Source of the DNA: an uncultured Planctomycetaceae bacterium
Lineage (GTDB): Bacteria; Planctomycetota; Planctomycetia; Pirellulales; UBA1268
NCBI GenBank assembly: GCA_903885855.1
Contig: CAISKG010000486.1
Span: 1 to 35,043, forward strand
Length of the DNA: 35,043 nt
Reading direction: 5' to 3'
Position 1 is the first letter of the stretch, and each line of letters starts with the position of its first letter. The position numbers and the translations under genes were made by a program. Of the stretch, positions 1 through 7,542 are shown piece by piece. The notes under the pieces were generated by a model. That model worked only from the letters and a program-made list of their open reading frames with translations. It made no database searches and was not told the DNA's origin.

Positions 1-182
1 CCCGCGGGGCCACGCTCGCCGGCCTTGCCGGGCGCACCCGCCGGGCCAGCCTTGCCGTCGAGGCCGTTCTTCCCGTCCTTGCCAGGCGCACCGGCCGGGC
101 CCGCGGGGCCGCGCTCGCCGGCCTTGCCCGGCGCACCCGCCGGACCAGCCTTGCCGTCGAGGCCGTTCTTTCCGTCCTTGCC
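1..182 (-). repeat. 99-bp tandem repeat encoding 11 Gly-X-Y triplets
   Basis: The unit at 84-182 (33 residues, beginning GKDGKNGLDGKA) is followed in frame by a second, edge-truncated copy at 1-83. Comparing 1-83 with 100-182 shows only about four mismatches. The repeat is coding, and recent tandem duplication within the collagen-like gene is the simplest explanation. Confidence 0.85.
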
Positions 183-713
183 CGGCGCACCAGCCGGGCC
201 AAGCGCGCCCGGCGCTCCAGCCGGACCCGCGGGGCCACGCTCGCCGGCCTTTCCAGCGAGGCCATCCTTCCCGTCGCGGCCGGGAGGACCCGCCGGCCCC
301 GGCATGCCGTCCTTGCCGGCAGCTCCCACCGGGCCACGCTCACCCTGCGGTCCGGCTGGGCCGCGCTCACCCTGCGGTCCGGCCGGGCCTCGCTCACCCT
401 GCGGTCCGGACGGGCCGCGTTCACCCTGCGCTCCGACGGCACCACGCTCCCCCGCCGCGCCCTTGGATCCCTGCGTTCCACCCGACAGCCCCACCAGGCT
501 GGCGACGCTCGAGGCGAAGCCGCGGCCGCGCCACAGATTCAGCTCGCGCCACTTCTCCTGGTGCTTGTCCCACACCCACAGGAGCCCCGCGTGCTCCTCG
601 TACCACGCATCGCCCTCGGCGGCGTGGCGGGGCAGGTTCGTGTGGTCGTCGATCAAGCCATGGATCGTCTTGATGGGGGGGAAATCGATGGCGGGCACGG
701 GGATGTCCTTCAT
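1..713 (-). CDS. Collagen-like Gly-X-Y repeat protein (N-terminal part, runs off left edge)
   Basis: Read on the minus strand from the ATG at 713, this frame stays open to the window edge (237 codons), so the C-terminus is missing. Residues 1-78 form a non-collagenous head (starts MKDIPVPAID) with a Trp-rich stretch near 35-62 (GDAWYEE, LLWVWDK, WRELNLWRG). From Gly79 to the edge there are 53 uninterrupted Gly-X-Y triplets, mainly GER, GPA, GPQ, GAP, GKD and GKA. No signal peptide or membrane segment is visible in the part seen. The head resembles the short WVWD-containing segments that precede collagen repeats in phage tail-fibre and other bacterial structural proteins; this is a recollection of the family, not a search. 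A fibrous triple-helical structural role is inferred. No good Shine-Dalgarno precedes the ATG. The gene lies downstream of the PAP2 gene in the same direction, 217 bp away. Role and location in the cell are unknown. Confidence 0.85.
   Translation of the reverse strand, partial: MKDIPVPAIDFPPIKTIHGLIDDHTNLPRHAAEGDAWYEEHAGLLWVWDKHQEKWRELNLWRGRGFASSVASLVGLSGGTQGSKGAAGERGAVGAQGERGPSGPQGERGPAGPQGERGPAGPQGERGPVGAAGKDGMPGPAGPPGRDGKDGLAGKAGERGPAGPAGAPGALGPAGAPGKDGKNGLDGKAGPAGAPGKAGERGPAGPAGAPGKDGKNGLDGKAGPAGAPGKAGERGPA
345..425 (-). repeat. Three tandem 27-bp units encoding GER-GPx-GPQ
   Basis: Units at 399-425, 372-398 and 345-371 each encode Gly-Glu-Arg, Gly-Pro-Ser/Ala, Gly-Pro-Gln and differ by only a few bases. 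They lie inside the collagen-like gene and are coding repeats, not an intergenic array. Confidence 0.8.
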
Positions 714-822
714 AACGAGGAATCAGAGATGGCCTGGAAAGAGGGGGGCGAGGCACCGGAATGGGCCTCGCGCGACGCTCCGCTACAGTCGCCACAGCCC
801 CCCCAGTCCGCGCAGACCGCGA

Positions 823-850
823 AATTTAGCAGGCGACAATTCGCCGTGAA
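823..850 (-). promoter_or_regulatory. Candidate sigma70-type promoter for the collagen-like gene
   Basis: On the minus strand TTCACG (845-850) and TAAATT (823-828) are separated by 16 bp, each matching 4 of 6 consensus bases, in the only AT-rich patch of the 217-bp gap before the collagen-like gene. The leader would be about 100 nt. This is a pattern match only. Confidence 0.3.
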
Positions 851-930
851 AGCCCCCGGGCATCCCCGAGAAAGCAGCCGGGTCGTCGGCCGCGTGGGGG
901 CGGCGGGACGCGAGCGGCGCCGCGATCCGG

Positions 931-2340
931 CTACCAGCGCGTCTCCATCGCCATCCCGCCCAGATCGGCGATCGGCAGGGGCACCACCCGCACTTCCATC
1001 CCGGCGAAGTGCGTCTCGGTGCGGCTCACGGCGATCGAACTGGCCACCGCCAGATACCACCCCAGGAACACCTGCGAGGGGTAGTGGGCGTTGTCCGTCA
1101 TGCGGGAGAAGCCGACGAACGTGGAGCAGACCCACAAGCCCCCCTTGGCCCACGGGTTCTCCACCATGTCGGCCGCCGCCAGGAAGGGGATCGCCCCGAT
1201 GAACGCATGGCCGCTGACGCCGTTGTTGTCGTTGAACATGTGCCACTGGCTGCCGTTGCCGTCGACCGGCCGCGACGCGCCGGTGGCCATCTGCAGCACG
1301 TACACCGGCGGCGCCCCGACGACGAACATCCGCAGCGACCGCGAGCCCCACTCGCCGAGGATGTCGCCGGTGGGATTCCCCTCGAGCACGATCCCGGTGA
1401 CGGCCGCGGCGCCGAAGACGGAAAGCGCGTAGCGCCCCTCGCCGATGTCCTTGCAACCCAGGAAGAAGGTGCCCAGGTCGGTCGGCTTGACGCTCTCCAT
1501 CCACGCCGTCTGCATGGTGGTGTCGAAGCCGGTGTTGGCCATCAGGGCCCCGGCGCCGAACGCCGCCGCCAGGCCCACGAGGCTGTCGCAGCAGTAGAAG
1601 TTGCGGTAATCCTCGAGCACCTTGTACCCCGCCCGCGACAGGCGCGGATACGAGGAATGCGCCCAGGGAGGCTCGCGCGACGCCGCGACGCCATACGGCA
1701 CGCCGTCGGGCGGCGGGAGCGACAGGATCGGCTCCGCCGTGGGGGCGAGCCGCGCCGCCAGCACGGGGGTCACGTCGCGGCTGCCCGACCAGGCCTGCTC
1801 GATCTGCCAGCCACCGCTGAGCTCGACGCGGCCCGGCGCGCGCGGCGCCGACGCCTCGGCGATCGACTGCGTCTCCACGATGGCCTCGATCCAGGCGCCC
1901 GAACCGCCGGGGGAGAAACGCACCACGAGCCGCTGGCGCCGTGGGGGCGCGAGCCCGGGGGTGGTGGGAATGACTCCGGGCAGGGGCGGCTCCGCCGGCG
2001 GCTCCACCCAGGCCGACTCGATCATCCCCTGCGACGCCGGCCGGACGTCGAAGCCCGGCTCCACGACGCGCGCCACCGGCCACTCGGCCGACACCGCCGC
2101 GCGTGTGTCGCGCCACAGGGCCTGCGGGTCGTCGTGCGGCACGAACATCCCCCCGGCATCCATCGTCGCCGCGCCGCTGCCGAAGCCGGCGGCCGTGCCT
2201 GGCAGTCCGATCGCTCCGCGCCACAGGCACAGCGCGATCAGCAGGGCCCGCACCGCCGGCGCGTGCCGGGGCCGGGCGCGGGGCCCGAGGGGGCGCTCGC
2301 GCTGGATCTCGATCGCCGGTGGAGGCTTCGGGGGGGACAT
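931..2340 (-). CDS. Exported PAP2-superfamily (phosphatidic acid phosphatase-like) protein
   Basis: 469 residues. The ATG at 2340 is chosen because it gives a basic N-terminus and a hydrophobic segment (about 29-50) like a signal peptide or anchor; longer starts would run into the recQ start region. Residues about 70-210 look like an exported beta-rich domain. Residues 240-440 carry hydrophobic helices and PAP2 motifs: R357-P358 (motif C1), S376-G377-H378 (C2, SGH) and S412-R413 followed by H419 (C3, SR-x5-H). PAP2 enzymes hydrolyse phosphate from membrane lipids or pyrophosphates using the C2 and C3 histidines, both present here. The Lys expected seven residues before R357 is Gln350, and the Asp expected after H419 is Gln423 (HYPSQ where HxxSD is usual), so activity is uncertain. 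It is transcribed away from recQ, with 136 bp between the starts. Confidence 0.8.
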   Translation of the reverse strand: MSPPKPPPAIEIQRERPLGPRARPRHAPAVRALLIALCLWRGAIGLPGTAAGFGSGAATMDAGGMFVPHDDPQALWRDTRAAVSAEWPVARVVEPGFDVRPASQGMIESAWVEPPAEPPLPGVIPTTPGLAPPRRQRLVVRFSPGGSGAWIEAIVETQSIAEASAPRAPGRVELSGGWQIEQAWSGSRDVTPVLAARLAPTAEPILSLPPPDGVPYGVAASREPPWAHSSYPRLSRAGYKVLEDYRNFYCCDSLVGLAAAFGAGALMANTGFDTTMQTAWMESVKPTDLGTFFLGCKDIGEGRYALSVFGAAAVTGIVLEGNPTGDILGEWGSRSLRMFVVGAPPVYVLQMATGASRPVDGNGSQWHMFNDNNGVSGHAFIGAIPFLAAADMVENPWAKGGLWVCSTFVGFSRMTDNAHYPSQVFLGWYLAVASSIAVSRTETHFAGMEVRVVPLPIADLGGMAMETRW

Positions 2341-2476
2341 CGGGGGGCGGAACTCTCGCACCCTCCATCGGCGTGAGCAAGGGGGGAAATGGACCCCCGG
2401 TGCGGAATGGCCCCGCGTGGTATCCTCGGGCCCCGCGCGGGTGTTCCCCCCGCCCTCCACCCCTCCCAGGTGCCCC

Positions 2477-4351
2477 GTGTCCGGGCAGGATGCCCCAGCG
2501 CCCCCGTCCCCCCCGGGCGCCCCGCCTGACGATCCGCGGATCCTCGAGGTGCTCTCGAGGTGGTGGGGCTTCGACCGGCTGCGCCCCCTGCAGGAAGAGG
2601 CGATCCGGGCCGCCCTCGACGGCACCGACTCCGTCGTGGTGATGCCGACGGGCGGGGGCAAGAGCCTCTGCTACCAGTTGCCCCCCCTCGTCAACGGCAC
2701 CACGGACGTCGTCGTCTCGCCGCTGGTGGCCCTGATGAAGGACCAGGTCGACGCCCTCGAGGCGATCGGCTATCCCGCGGCGGCGATCCATTCCGCCATG
2801 TCGCCGGAGGAACGCGCGGGCGTCCGCGACCGGCTCGCCGCCGGGGAGCTGCGCCTCCTCTTCGCCTCGCCGGAGCGCCTCGTCAACACCGGCCTGCTCG
2901 ACCTCCTCGCCGAGGTCGGGGTGAAGCGGTTCGCGATCGACGAGGCCCACTGCATCAGCCACTGGGGCCACGATTTCCGCCCCGAGTACCGGCAGATGTC
3001 GCTCCTCCGCGAGCGCTTTCCCCGGGCGAGCATCCACGCCTTCACCGCCACCGCCACCCCGCGCGTGCGCGACGACATCGCCGCCCAGCTCCATCTCCGC
3101 GCGCCGCGGATGCTGATCGGGACGTTCGACCGGCCGAATCTCTGCTACCGGGTCGTGCCGCGCACCGACCGCATCGCCCAGACGCTCGCCATCCTCGGCC
3201 GCCACCGCGGCGAGGCCTCGATCGTGTACTGCATCTCCCGCAAGGAGACGGAGCGGCTGGCGGCCCGGCTGGCGGCCGAGGGGATCCTCGCCCGCCCCTA
3301 CCACGCCGGCCTCCACGCCACGGAGCGGCGGCGCACGCAGGAGGCGTTCGCCCGCGAGACGATCGACGTGGTGGTGGCGACGGTGGCCTTCGGCATGGGG
3401 ATCGACCGCTCCGACGTGCGCCTCGTTCTCCACACTTCCCTCCCCAAGAGCCTCGAGGCCTACCAGCAGGAGACCGGCCGGGCCGGCCGCGACGGCCTGG
3501 CGGCGGAGTGCGTGCTCCTCTACTCCTCCGCCGACGTCTTCAGCTGGGAATCGCTCTGCCGCAAGAGCGCCGCCGAGAGCGACCTCGATCCCGAAGAGCA
3601 GGAGCGGCTCGTGGCCGGCCAGCTCGAGCACCTCCACGCCATGCGCCGCTACGCCCAGGCCGCGCGCTGCCGCCACGCGGCCCTCTCGGAGTACTTCGGG
3701 CAGGCCTACGGCACCGAGCCGTGCGCCGCCTGCGACGTGTGCCTCGGCGAGACGGAGAATCTCCCCGACTCGACGCTCACCGCCCAGAAGCTGCTCTCCT
3801 GCGTGGCCCGCACCGGGGGCCGGTTCGGGGTGCGCCACGTGGGCGAGGTGCTCCGCGGGGCGCGGAGCGAAGCGGTGCTGCGCCACCGCCACGAGGCCCT
3901 CTCCACCTTCGGGCTCCTCGCCGCCCTCGACCAGCGCACCGTCGAGAACCTGCTCCACCAGCTCCTCGACCAGGGCCTGCTCGACCGCACCCCGGGGGAG
4001 CGGCCCGTGCTCGTCCTCAACGAGCGGTCGTGGGAGGTGATGCGCGGCACGCGCGACGTGGTGCTCCTCGAGCCCCGCGCCGGCCGGACGCGCGCCGCCC
4101 GCGCCGACACCGACGATTGGGAGGGGGTCGACCGCGGCCTCTTCGAGCGGCTGCGGGCGTGGCGCCGGCGCGTGGCCGACGCCCGCGGCAAGCCGGCCTG
4201 GACGATCCTCGACGACAGGGCCCTGCGCGGCATCGCACGCGAGCGGCCGGCGACGCCGGCGGCGCTCTTGCGCGTCAAGGGGATCGGCGAGAAGCGCCTC
4301 GCCGACTTCGGGGCAGCGATCCTGGAGATGGTGGCCGGCCGCGAGGCCTGA
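2477..4351 (+). CDS. recQ: ATP-dependent DNA helicase RecQ
   Basis: 624 residues, close to the usual 600-620 of bacterial RecQ. It unwinds DNA 3' to 5' in recombination and fork repair. Visible in order: Walker A PTGGGKS (57-63), DEAH box (155-158) within IDEAHCISHWGHDF, TATATP (190s), motif VI QETGRAGRDG (331-340), a zinc-binding subdomain with Cys398, Cys416, Cys419 and Cys422, a winged-helix RQC region (about 430-530) and a C-terminal HRDC domain (about 550-624, ending near LRVKGIGEKRLADFG). The start is the GTG at 2477, preceded by a weak AGG. GTG at 2417, 2441 and 2549 are alternatives, and the helicase core begins only at about residue 25, so the exact start is uncertain. It converges on livF with only 9 bp between the stop codons, leaving no room for a separate terminator. 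Confidence 0.96.
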   Translation: MSGQDAPAPPSPPGAPPDDPRILEVLSRWWGFDRLRPLQEEAIRAALDGTDSVVVMPTGGGKSLCYQLPPLVNGTTDVVVSPLVALMKDQVDALEAIGYPAAAIHSAMSPEERAGVRDRLAAGELRLLFASPERLVNTGLLDLLAEVGVKRFAIDEAHCISHWGHDFRPEYRQMSLLRERFPRASIHAFTATATPRVRDDIAAQLHLRAPRMLIGTFDRPNLCYRVVPRTDRIAQTLAILGRHRGEASIVYCISRKETERLAARLAAEGILARPYHAGLHATERRRTQEAFARETIDVVVATVAFGMGIDRSDVRLVLHTSLPKSLEAYQQETGRAGRDGLAAECVLLYSSADVFSWESLCRKSAAESDLDPEEQERLVAGQLEHLHAMRRYAQAARCRHAALSEYFGQAYGTEPCAACDVCLGETENLPDSTLTAQKLLSCVARTGGRFGVRHVGEVLRGARSEAVLRHRHEALSTFGLLAALDQRTVENLLHQLLDQGLLDRTPGERPVLVLNERSWEVMRGTRDVVLLEPRAGRTRAARADTDDWEGVDRGLFERLRAWRRRVADARGKPAWTILDDRALRGIARERPATPAALLRVKGIGEKRLADFGAAILEMVAGREA

Positions 4352-4360
4352 CCGCCCCGC

Positions 4361-5074
4361 TCACCCCTCGCCGAGATAGGCCTCGCGGACGCGCCGGTCG
4401 TGCGCCAGCTCGGCCCCGGGCCCGGTGAGCGTGACCCGGCCGGTCTCGAGGACGTAGCCGCGGTCGGCGAGGCGGAGGGCCGCGCGGGCGTTCTGCTCCA
4501 CGAGCACCACCGAGATCCCGCGCTTCGCCAGGCTCCCGATGACGTCGAAGATCCGCTCCACGATCAGCGGCGCCAGTCCGAGCGAGGGCTCGTCGAGGAG
4601 GAGCAGCTTCGGCCGGCCGACGAGCGCCCGCGCCAGGGCCAGCATCTGCTGCTCGCCGCCGGAGAGCGTGCCCCCCATCTGCGCCATCCGCTCGCCGAGG
4701 ACCGGAAACATCCCGCAGGCCTCGTCGATGTCGCGCTTCAGCGCCTGGCGGTCGGTCTGGGTGAAGCCGCCGAGTTCGAGGTTCTCGCGCACCGAGAGCC
4801 GCGGAAAGATCCGCCGCCCCTCCGGCGCGTGCCCGATGCCCATCCGCGATACGACGTGGGTCGGCAGGCCGGTGATCGGCCGCCCCTGGAAGGCCACCGA
4901 TCCGGACCGTGCCGGCACCACCCCCACGATCGCCATCAGCAGCGTGGTCTTGCCGGCGCCGTTGGCGCCGATGATCGCCACCGTCTCCCCCTCGCCCACA
5001 TCGATCGACACCCCGTCGAGGGCGCGGATCGGCCCGTAGCCCGCCGACAGGTCGCGCACCTCCAGGATCGCCAT
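4361..5074 (-). CDS. livF: Branched-chain amino-acid type ABC importer, ATPase LivF
   Basis: 237 residues, the normal LivF length. It is one of the two cytoplasmic ATPases that power the LivHM permease. Walker A is GANGAGKT (36-43), the signature is LSGGEQ (137-142), Walker B is KLLLLDEP (156-163), and the switch region reads VEQN, with Gln194 where many ABC proteins have His, as is usual for LivF. The ATG at 5074 is supported by GGAGG at 5080-5084 (minus strand), 5 nt upstream. It is the last gene of the livKHMGF cluster, 29 bp after livG. The substrate cannot be fixed from sequence: the family covers branched-chain amino acids, amides and urea. Confidence 0.95.
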   Translation of the reverse strand: MAILEVRDLSAGYGPIRALDGVSIDVGEGETVAIIGANGAGKTTLLMAIVGVVPARSGSVAFQGRPITGLPTHVVSRMGIGHAPEGRRIFPRLSVRENLELGGFTQTDRQALKRDIDEACGMFPVLGERMAQMGGTLSGGEQQMLALARALVGRPKLLLLDEPSLGLAPLIVERIFDVIGSLAKRGISVVLVEQNARAALRLADRGYVLETGRVTLTGPGAELAHDRRVREAYLGEG

Positions 5075-5103
5075 GCCGTCCTCCCCGGGGCCCGAGCGGC
5101 CCC

Positions 5104-6438
5104 TCATTCCCCGCCGCCGAGATAGGCCTCGATCACCTTCTCGTCGCGACGCACCTCGGCGGGCGTCCCCTCCGCGATCTTCGTGCCGTGGTCGAGGACG
5201 GCGACGCGATCGCTGACGCGCATCACCACGTTCATGTGGTGCTCGATGAGGAGCACCGTCACGCCGGAATCGCGGATCCGCTCGATGAGCGATGCGAGAT
5301 CGGCGGTCTCCGACGGGTTCATCCCCGCCGCCGGCTCGTCGAGGAGGATCAGCCGCGCCCCGGTGGCCAGCGCCCGGGCGATCTCCAGCCGGCGCTGGTC
5401 GCCGTAGGGGAGCTGCCCGGCGATGCGGTTGGCGTCGCCGGCGAGGCCCACGAAGCCGAGGGCTTCGAGGGCCTTTTTGCGCGCCGCCGCCTCGCCGCGC
5501 ACGTTGGCGGGGGTGCGCAGCAGCATCGCCAGCACCCCGCCGGGGATCGTCCGGTCGAGGCCCACCAGCACGTTCTCCAGCACGCTCATGTTGCTGAACA
5601 GCCGGATGTTCTGGAAGGTGCGCGAGATCCCGGCCCGGGCCACGACGTGCGGCGAGCGCCGGCCACGCTGCCAGACGGCGAGCGTCCCGGCGGTCCCGAG
5701 GATGAGGCCGAGGGCCAGGCCGCTCCAGCCGCGGAAGCGGATCCGGCTCTTTCCGGCGGCGAGCCGGTCGAGCACCTCCTCCTTGACCGGCGGGAGCGTC
5801 ACCCCGGCCGCCTGGGGCTCGTCGGAGGGGCCGAGGTCGGTGGGATCGGGGACGGTGCCGGGATCGATGCGCCGGGCGGTGACCTTCGCCTGGAGGGCGT
5901 CGCGCACCAGCCGCGCCTCCGCCAGATCGCGCTTGATGGCCAGCACGTCGGCGCCGTCGGAGCTGACCACGCGCCACTTCCCCGCCATCTGGTCGATCGC
6001 CAGCTCGGAGCGGAAATAACCGCGCAGGCGCTCGACCGCGCCGGCGAGCGTGAACGGCTCCCCGGTGATCATCCCCCGCTTCACCACCGCCATCCACATC
6101 CGGTCGACGTCCACCGCGGCGGCGGCGAAGAGGAGCCCGGTGAGGAGGCCGACGGCCAGCGCCTTGAGGATCGTGCCCGGCGTCAGGGCGCGCTCGAGCC
6201 GCTTGCCGCGGAAGCGCACCGACCCGCCCGACGGGGCGTAGATGCCGCTGACGCAGTTGAAGGCGGTGGTCTTCCCCGCCCCGTTGGGACCGATGAGGGA
6301 GACGATCGTCCCCTCCGGCACGTCGAGGTCGAGATCGGAGACCGCCACCAGCCCGCCGAAGCGGACCGTGATCCGGTCGACGTCGAGGAGCGGCGACCCG
6401 GAGGGACCGGGCACGGCCGGGGACCGGGAATCGCTCAT
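5104..6438 (-). CDS. livG: ABC importer ATPase LivG with an inserted membrane-spanning domain
   Basis: 444 residues against about 255 for typical LivG. The ATPase parts are intact and in one frame: Walker A GPNGAGKT (50-57), Q-loop RTFQNIRLF (273-281), LivG-type signature LPYGDQRR (343-350), Walker B RLILLDEP (362-369) and H-loop His400 in IEHHMNV. Between the first beta-strands (RFRGKR, 75-80) and the Q-loop segment (ARAGISRTFQ) lies about 180 extra residues (83-262) with two strongly hydrophobic stretches (91-109 and 238-257). The start ATG at 6438 overlaps the livM stop as ATGA, which implies translational coupling. As both halves of the ATPase must be cytoplasmic, the region between the helices (about 110-237) would face the periplasm. 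It pairs with LivF to drive LivHM. The function of the insert is unknown. Confidence 0.92.
   Translation of the reverse strand: MSDSRSPAVPGPSGSPLLDVDRITVRFGGLVAVSDLDLDVPEGTIVSLIGPNGAGKTTAFNCVSGIYAPSGGSVRFRGKRLERALTPGTILKALAVGLLTGLLFAAAAVDVDRMWMAVVKRGMITGEPFTLAGAVERLRGYFRSELAIDQMAGKWRVVSSDGADVLAIKRDLAEARLVRDALQAKVTARRIDPGTVPDPTDLGPSDEPQAAGVTLPPVKEEVLDRLAAGKSRIRFRGWSGLALGLILGTAGTLAVWQRGRRSPHVVARAGISRTFQNIRLFSNMSVLENVLVGLDRTIPGGVLAMLLRTPANVRGEAAARKKALEALGFVGLAGDANRIAGQLPYGDQRRLEIARALATGARLILLDEPAAGMNPSETADLASLIERIRDSGVTVLLIEHHMNVVMRVSDRVAVLDHGTKIAEGTPAEVRRDEKVIEAYLGGGE
5653..6192 (-). other. Insert domain within LivG: two predicted TM helices flanking a ~128-residue loop
   Basis: Codons 83-262 of livG. 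Helix 1 is near 91-109 (core AVGLLTGLLFAAAAV), helix 2 near 238-257 (core LALGLILGTAGTLAVW). Basic residues flank the cytoplasmic sides (GKRLERA before helix 1, QRGRR after helix 2). The loop has a mixed helical part (AGAVERLRGYFR, AIKRDLAEARLVRDAL) and a Pro/Asp-rich part (DPGTVPDPTDLGPSDEP). I do not recognise it as a known domain. Codon use and GC content look like those of the neighbours, so recent transfer is not suggested. Confidence 0.75.
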
Positions 6439-7538
6439 GGCCCCTCCTCGTGCAGCTCCGCCGCCAGCCGGCGCGACGGGATCAGCCCCTCGGGCCGGTA
6501 GCGCATCACGAACACCAGCGCCAGCCCGAAGATCGCCAGCCTCCAGCCGCTGAACGACAGGGCGCTGGATCCGGAGGGATTGATGTTCATCTGCTGGATC
6601 CAGGAGTCGGCCCACGGCGCCAGCACCGTGTCGAAGCCGACGAGGATCGCCACGCCGAGGATCGTGCCGGGGATGCTGCCGAGGCCCCCGAGGATCACCG
6701 CGCAGAGCACCATGATCGAACGGTTGAAGTCGTAGGCGTTGGGGTCGGCCGTGGTGGAGAGGCTGGCCGCGTAGAGGCAGCCGGCGAGGCCGGCCACGGC
6801 CGACGACATCGCGAAGGCGGAGAGCTTGACGCGCGTGGCGGAGATCCCCATCGCCTGGGCGGCCAGTTCGTCCTCGCGCACCGCCACCAGGGCCCGGCCG
6901 AGGCGCGACGTCTCCAGGCGCCGCATCGCCAGCACCACCCCGGCCAGCGACAGCAGCGACAGGTAGTAGAACCAGCGCGGGTCGATGGCGAACGCCTTCC
7001 CCAGATCGAGCCCCGCCACCGTCACGCCCGCCCCGGGCGGGGGCACCGGGTTGAGCCCCTTCATGCCCCCGGTGATCTGCTCGAGGTTGCGCAGGGTGAC
7101 CTTCGCCACCTCGCCGAAGCCGAGCGTGACGATCGCCAGATAATCGCCGCGCAGGCGGAGCGTGGGCGCGCCGAGCGCCAGGCCCGTGCCGGCCGTGACG
7201 AGCACCGCCACGACCGCGGCGGGGAGGAAGCCGATGCGGAAGGGGTACATCGGCACCGTGAGGATCGCCAGGCAGTAGGCCCCGATCCCGAAGAAGGAGG
7301 CGATGCCCAGATGCACGAGCCCCGTGTAGCCCACCATGACGTTCAGCGCCAGGGCGAGGATGCAGTAGATGAAAAGCGTCGTCACCTGGCCGCCGAGCGC
7401 CCCGCCGAGCGCCGGGATGCACAGCGGCGCGGCGGCCAGGAGCACCAGCGCCACCAGCTCCCAGCGCGAGGCGAGCCAGCCGCCGACGCCGGCCGGGCGC
7501 GGCGGGAGGGGAGCGGCGGATGGCGGGGGTGCGGCCAC
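6435..7538 (-). CDS. livM: Branched-chain amino-acid type ABC importer permease LivM
   Basis: 367 residues, about nine or ten hydrophobic segments; inner-membrane permease subunit that pairs with LivH. The conserved LivM stretch ALNVMVGYTGLVHLG (64-78) and the coupling-loop region VREDELAAQAMGIS are present. The start is a GTG at 7538 with a purine-rich AGGGAGAAGG just upstream. It begins 4 bp after the livH stop and its own stop overlaps the livG start. The first 20 residues are Pro/Ala-rich, so a slightly later start cannot be excluded. Confidence 0.95.
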   Translation of the reverse strand: MAAPPPSAAPLPPRPAGVGGWLASRWELVALVLLAAAPLCIPALGGALGGQVTTLFIYCILALALNVMVGYTGLVHLGIASFFGIGAYCLAILTVPMYPFRIGFLPAAVVAVLVTAGTGLALGAPTLRLRGDYLAIVTLGFGEVAKVTLRNLEQITGGMKGLNPVPPPGAGVTVAGLDLGKAFAIDPRWFYYLSLLSLAGVVLAMRRLETSRLGRALVAVREDELAAQAMGISATRVKLSAFAMSSAVAGLAGCLYAASLSTTADPNAYDFNRSIMVLCAVILGGLGSIPGTILGVAILVGFDTVLAPWADSWIQQMNINPSGSSALSFSGWRLAIFGLALVFVMRYRPEGLIPSRRLAAELHEEGP

Positions 7539-7542
7539 GGCG

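Noticed and set aside
345..425. Regular short repeats that could suggest a CRISPR array
   Set aside because: The units are tandem without spacers and encode Gly-X-Y triplets in frame.
25..849. Plus-strand open frame rich in Pro, Gly and Ala
   Set aside because: It is the complement of the Gly-X-Y codons of the minus-strand collagen-like gene, which alone gives a perfect triplet pattern.
714..930. Possible small gene or RNA between the PAP2 and collagen-like genes
   Set aside because: No convincing frame with a ribosome site and no recognisable RNA structure; only a candidate promoter is seen.
2341..2661. N-terminal extension of the PAP2 protein into the recQ start region
   Set aside because: The extra residues are Ser/Arg/Gly-rich without a signal peptide, while the ATG at 2340 is followed by a basic stretch and hydrophobic core.
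710..3958. Very long minus-strand open frame (over 1000 codons) across the PAP2 gene and recQ
   Set aside because: It is antisense to recQ and out of frame with the PAP2 gene, its composition is Arg/Gly/Ala/His-rich without motifs, and high GC makes such shadows common.
5104..6438. Frameshift or gene fusion artefact as the cause of the long LivG
   Set aside because: Walker A before the insert and the Q-loop, signature and Walker B after it are in the same frame, and the insert has normal codon composition for the genome.
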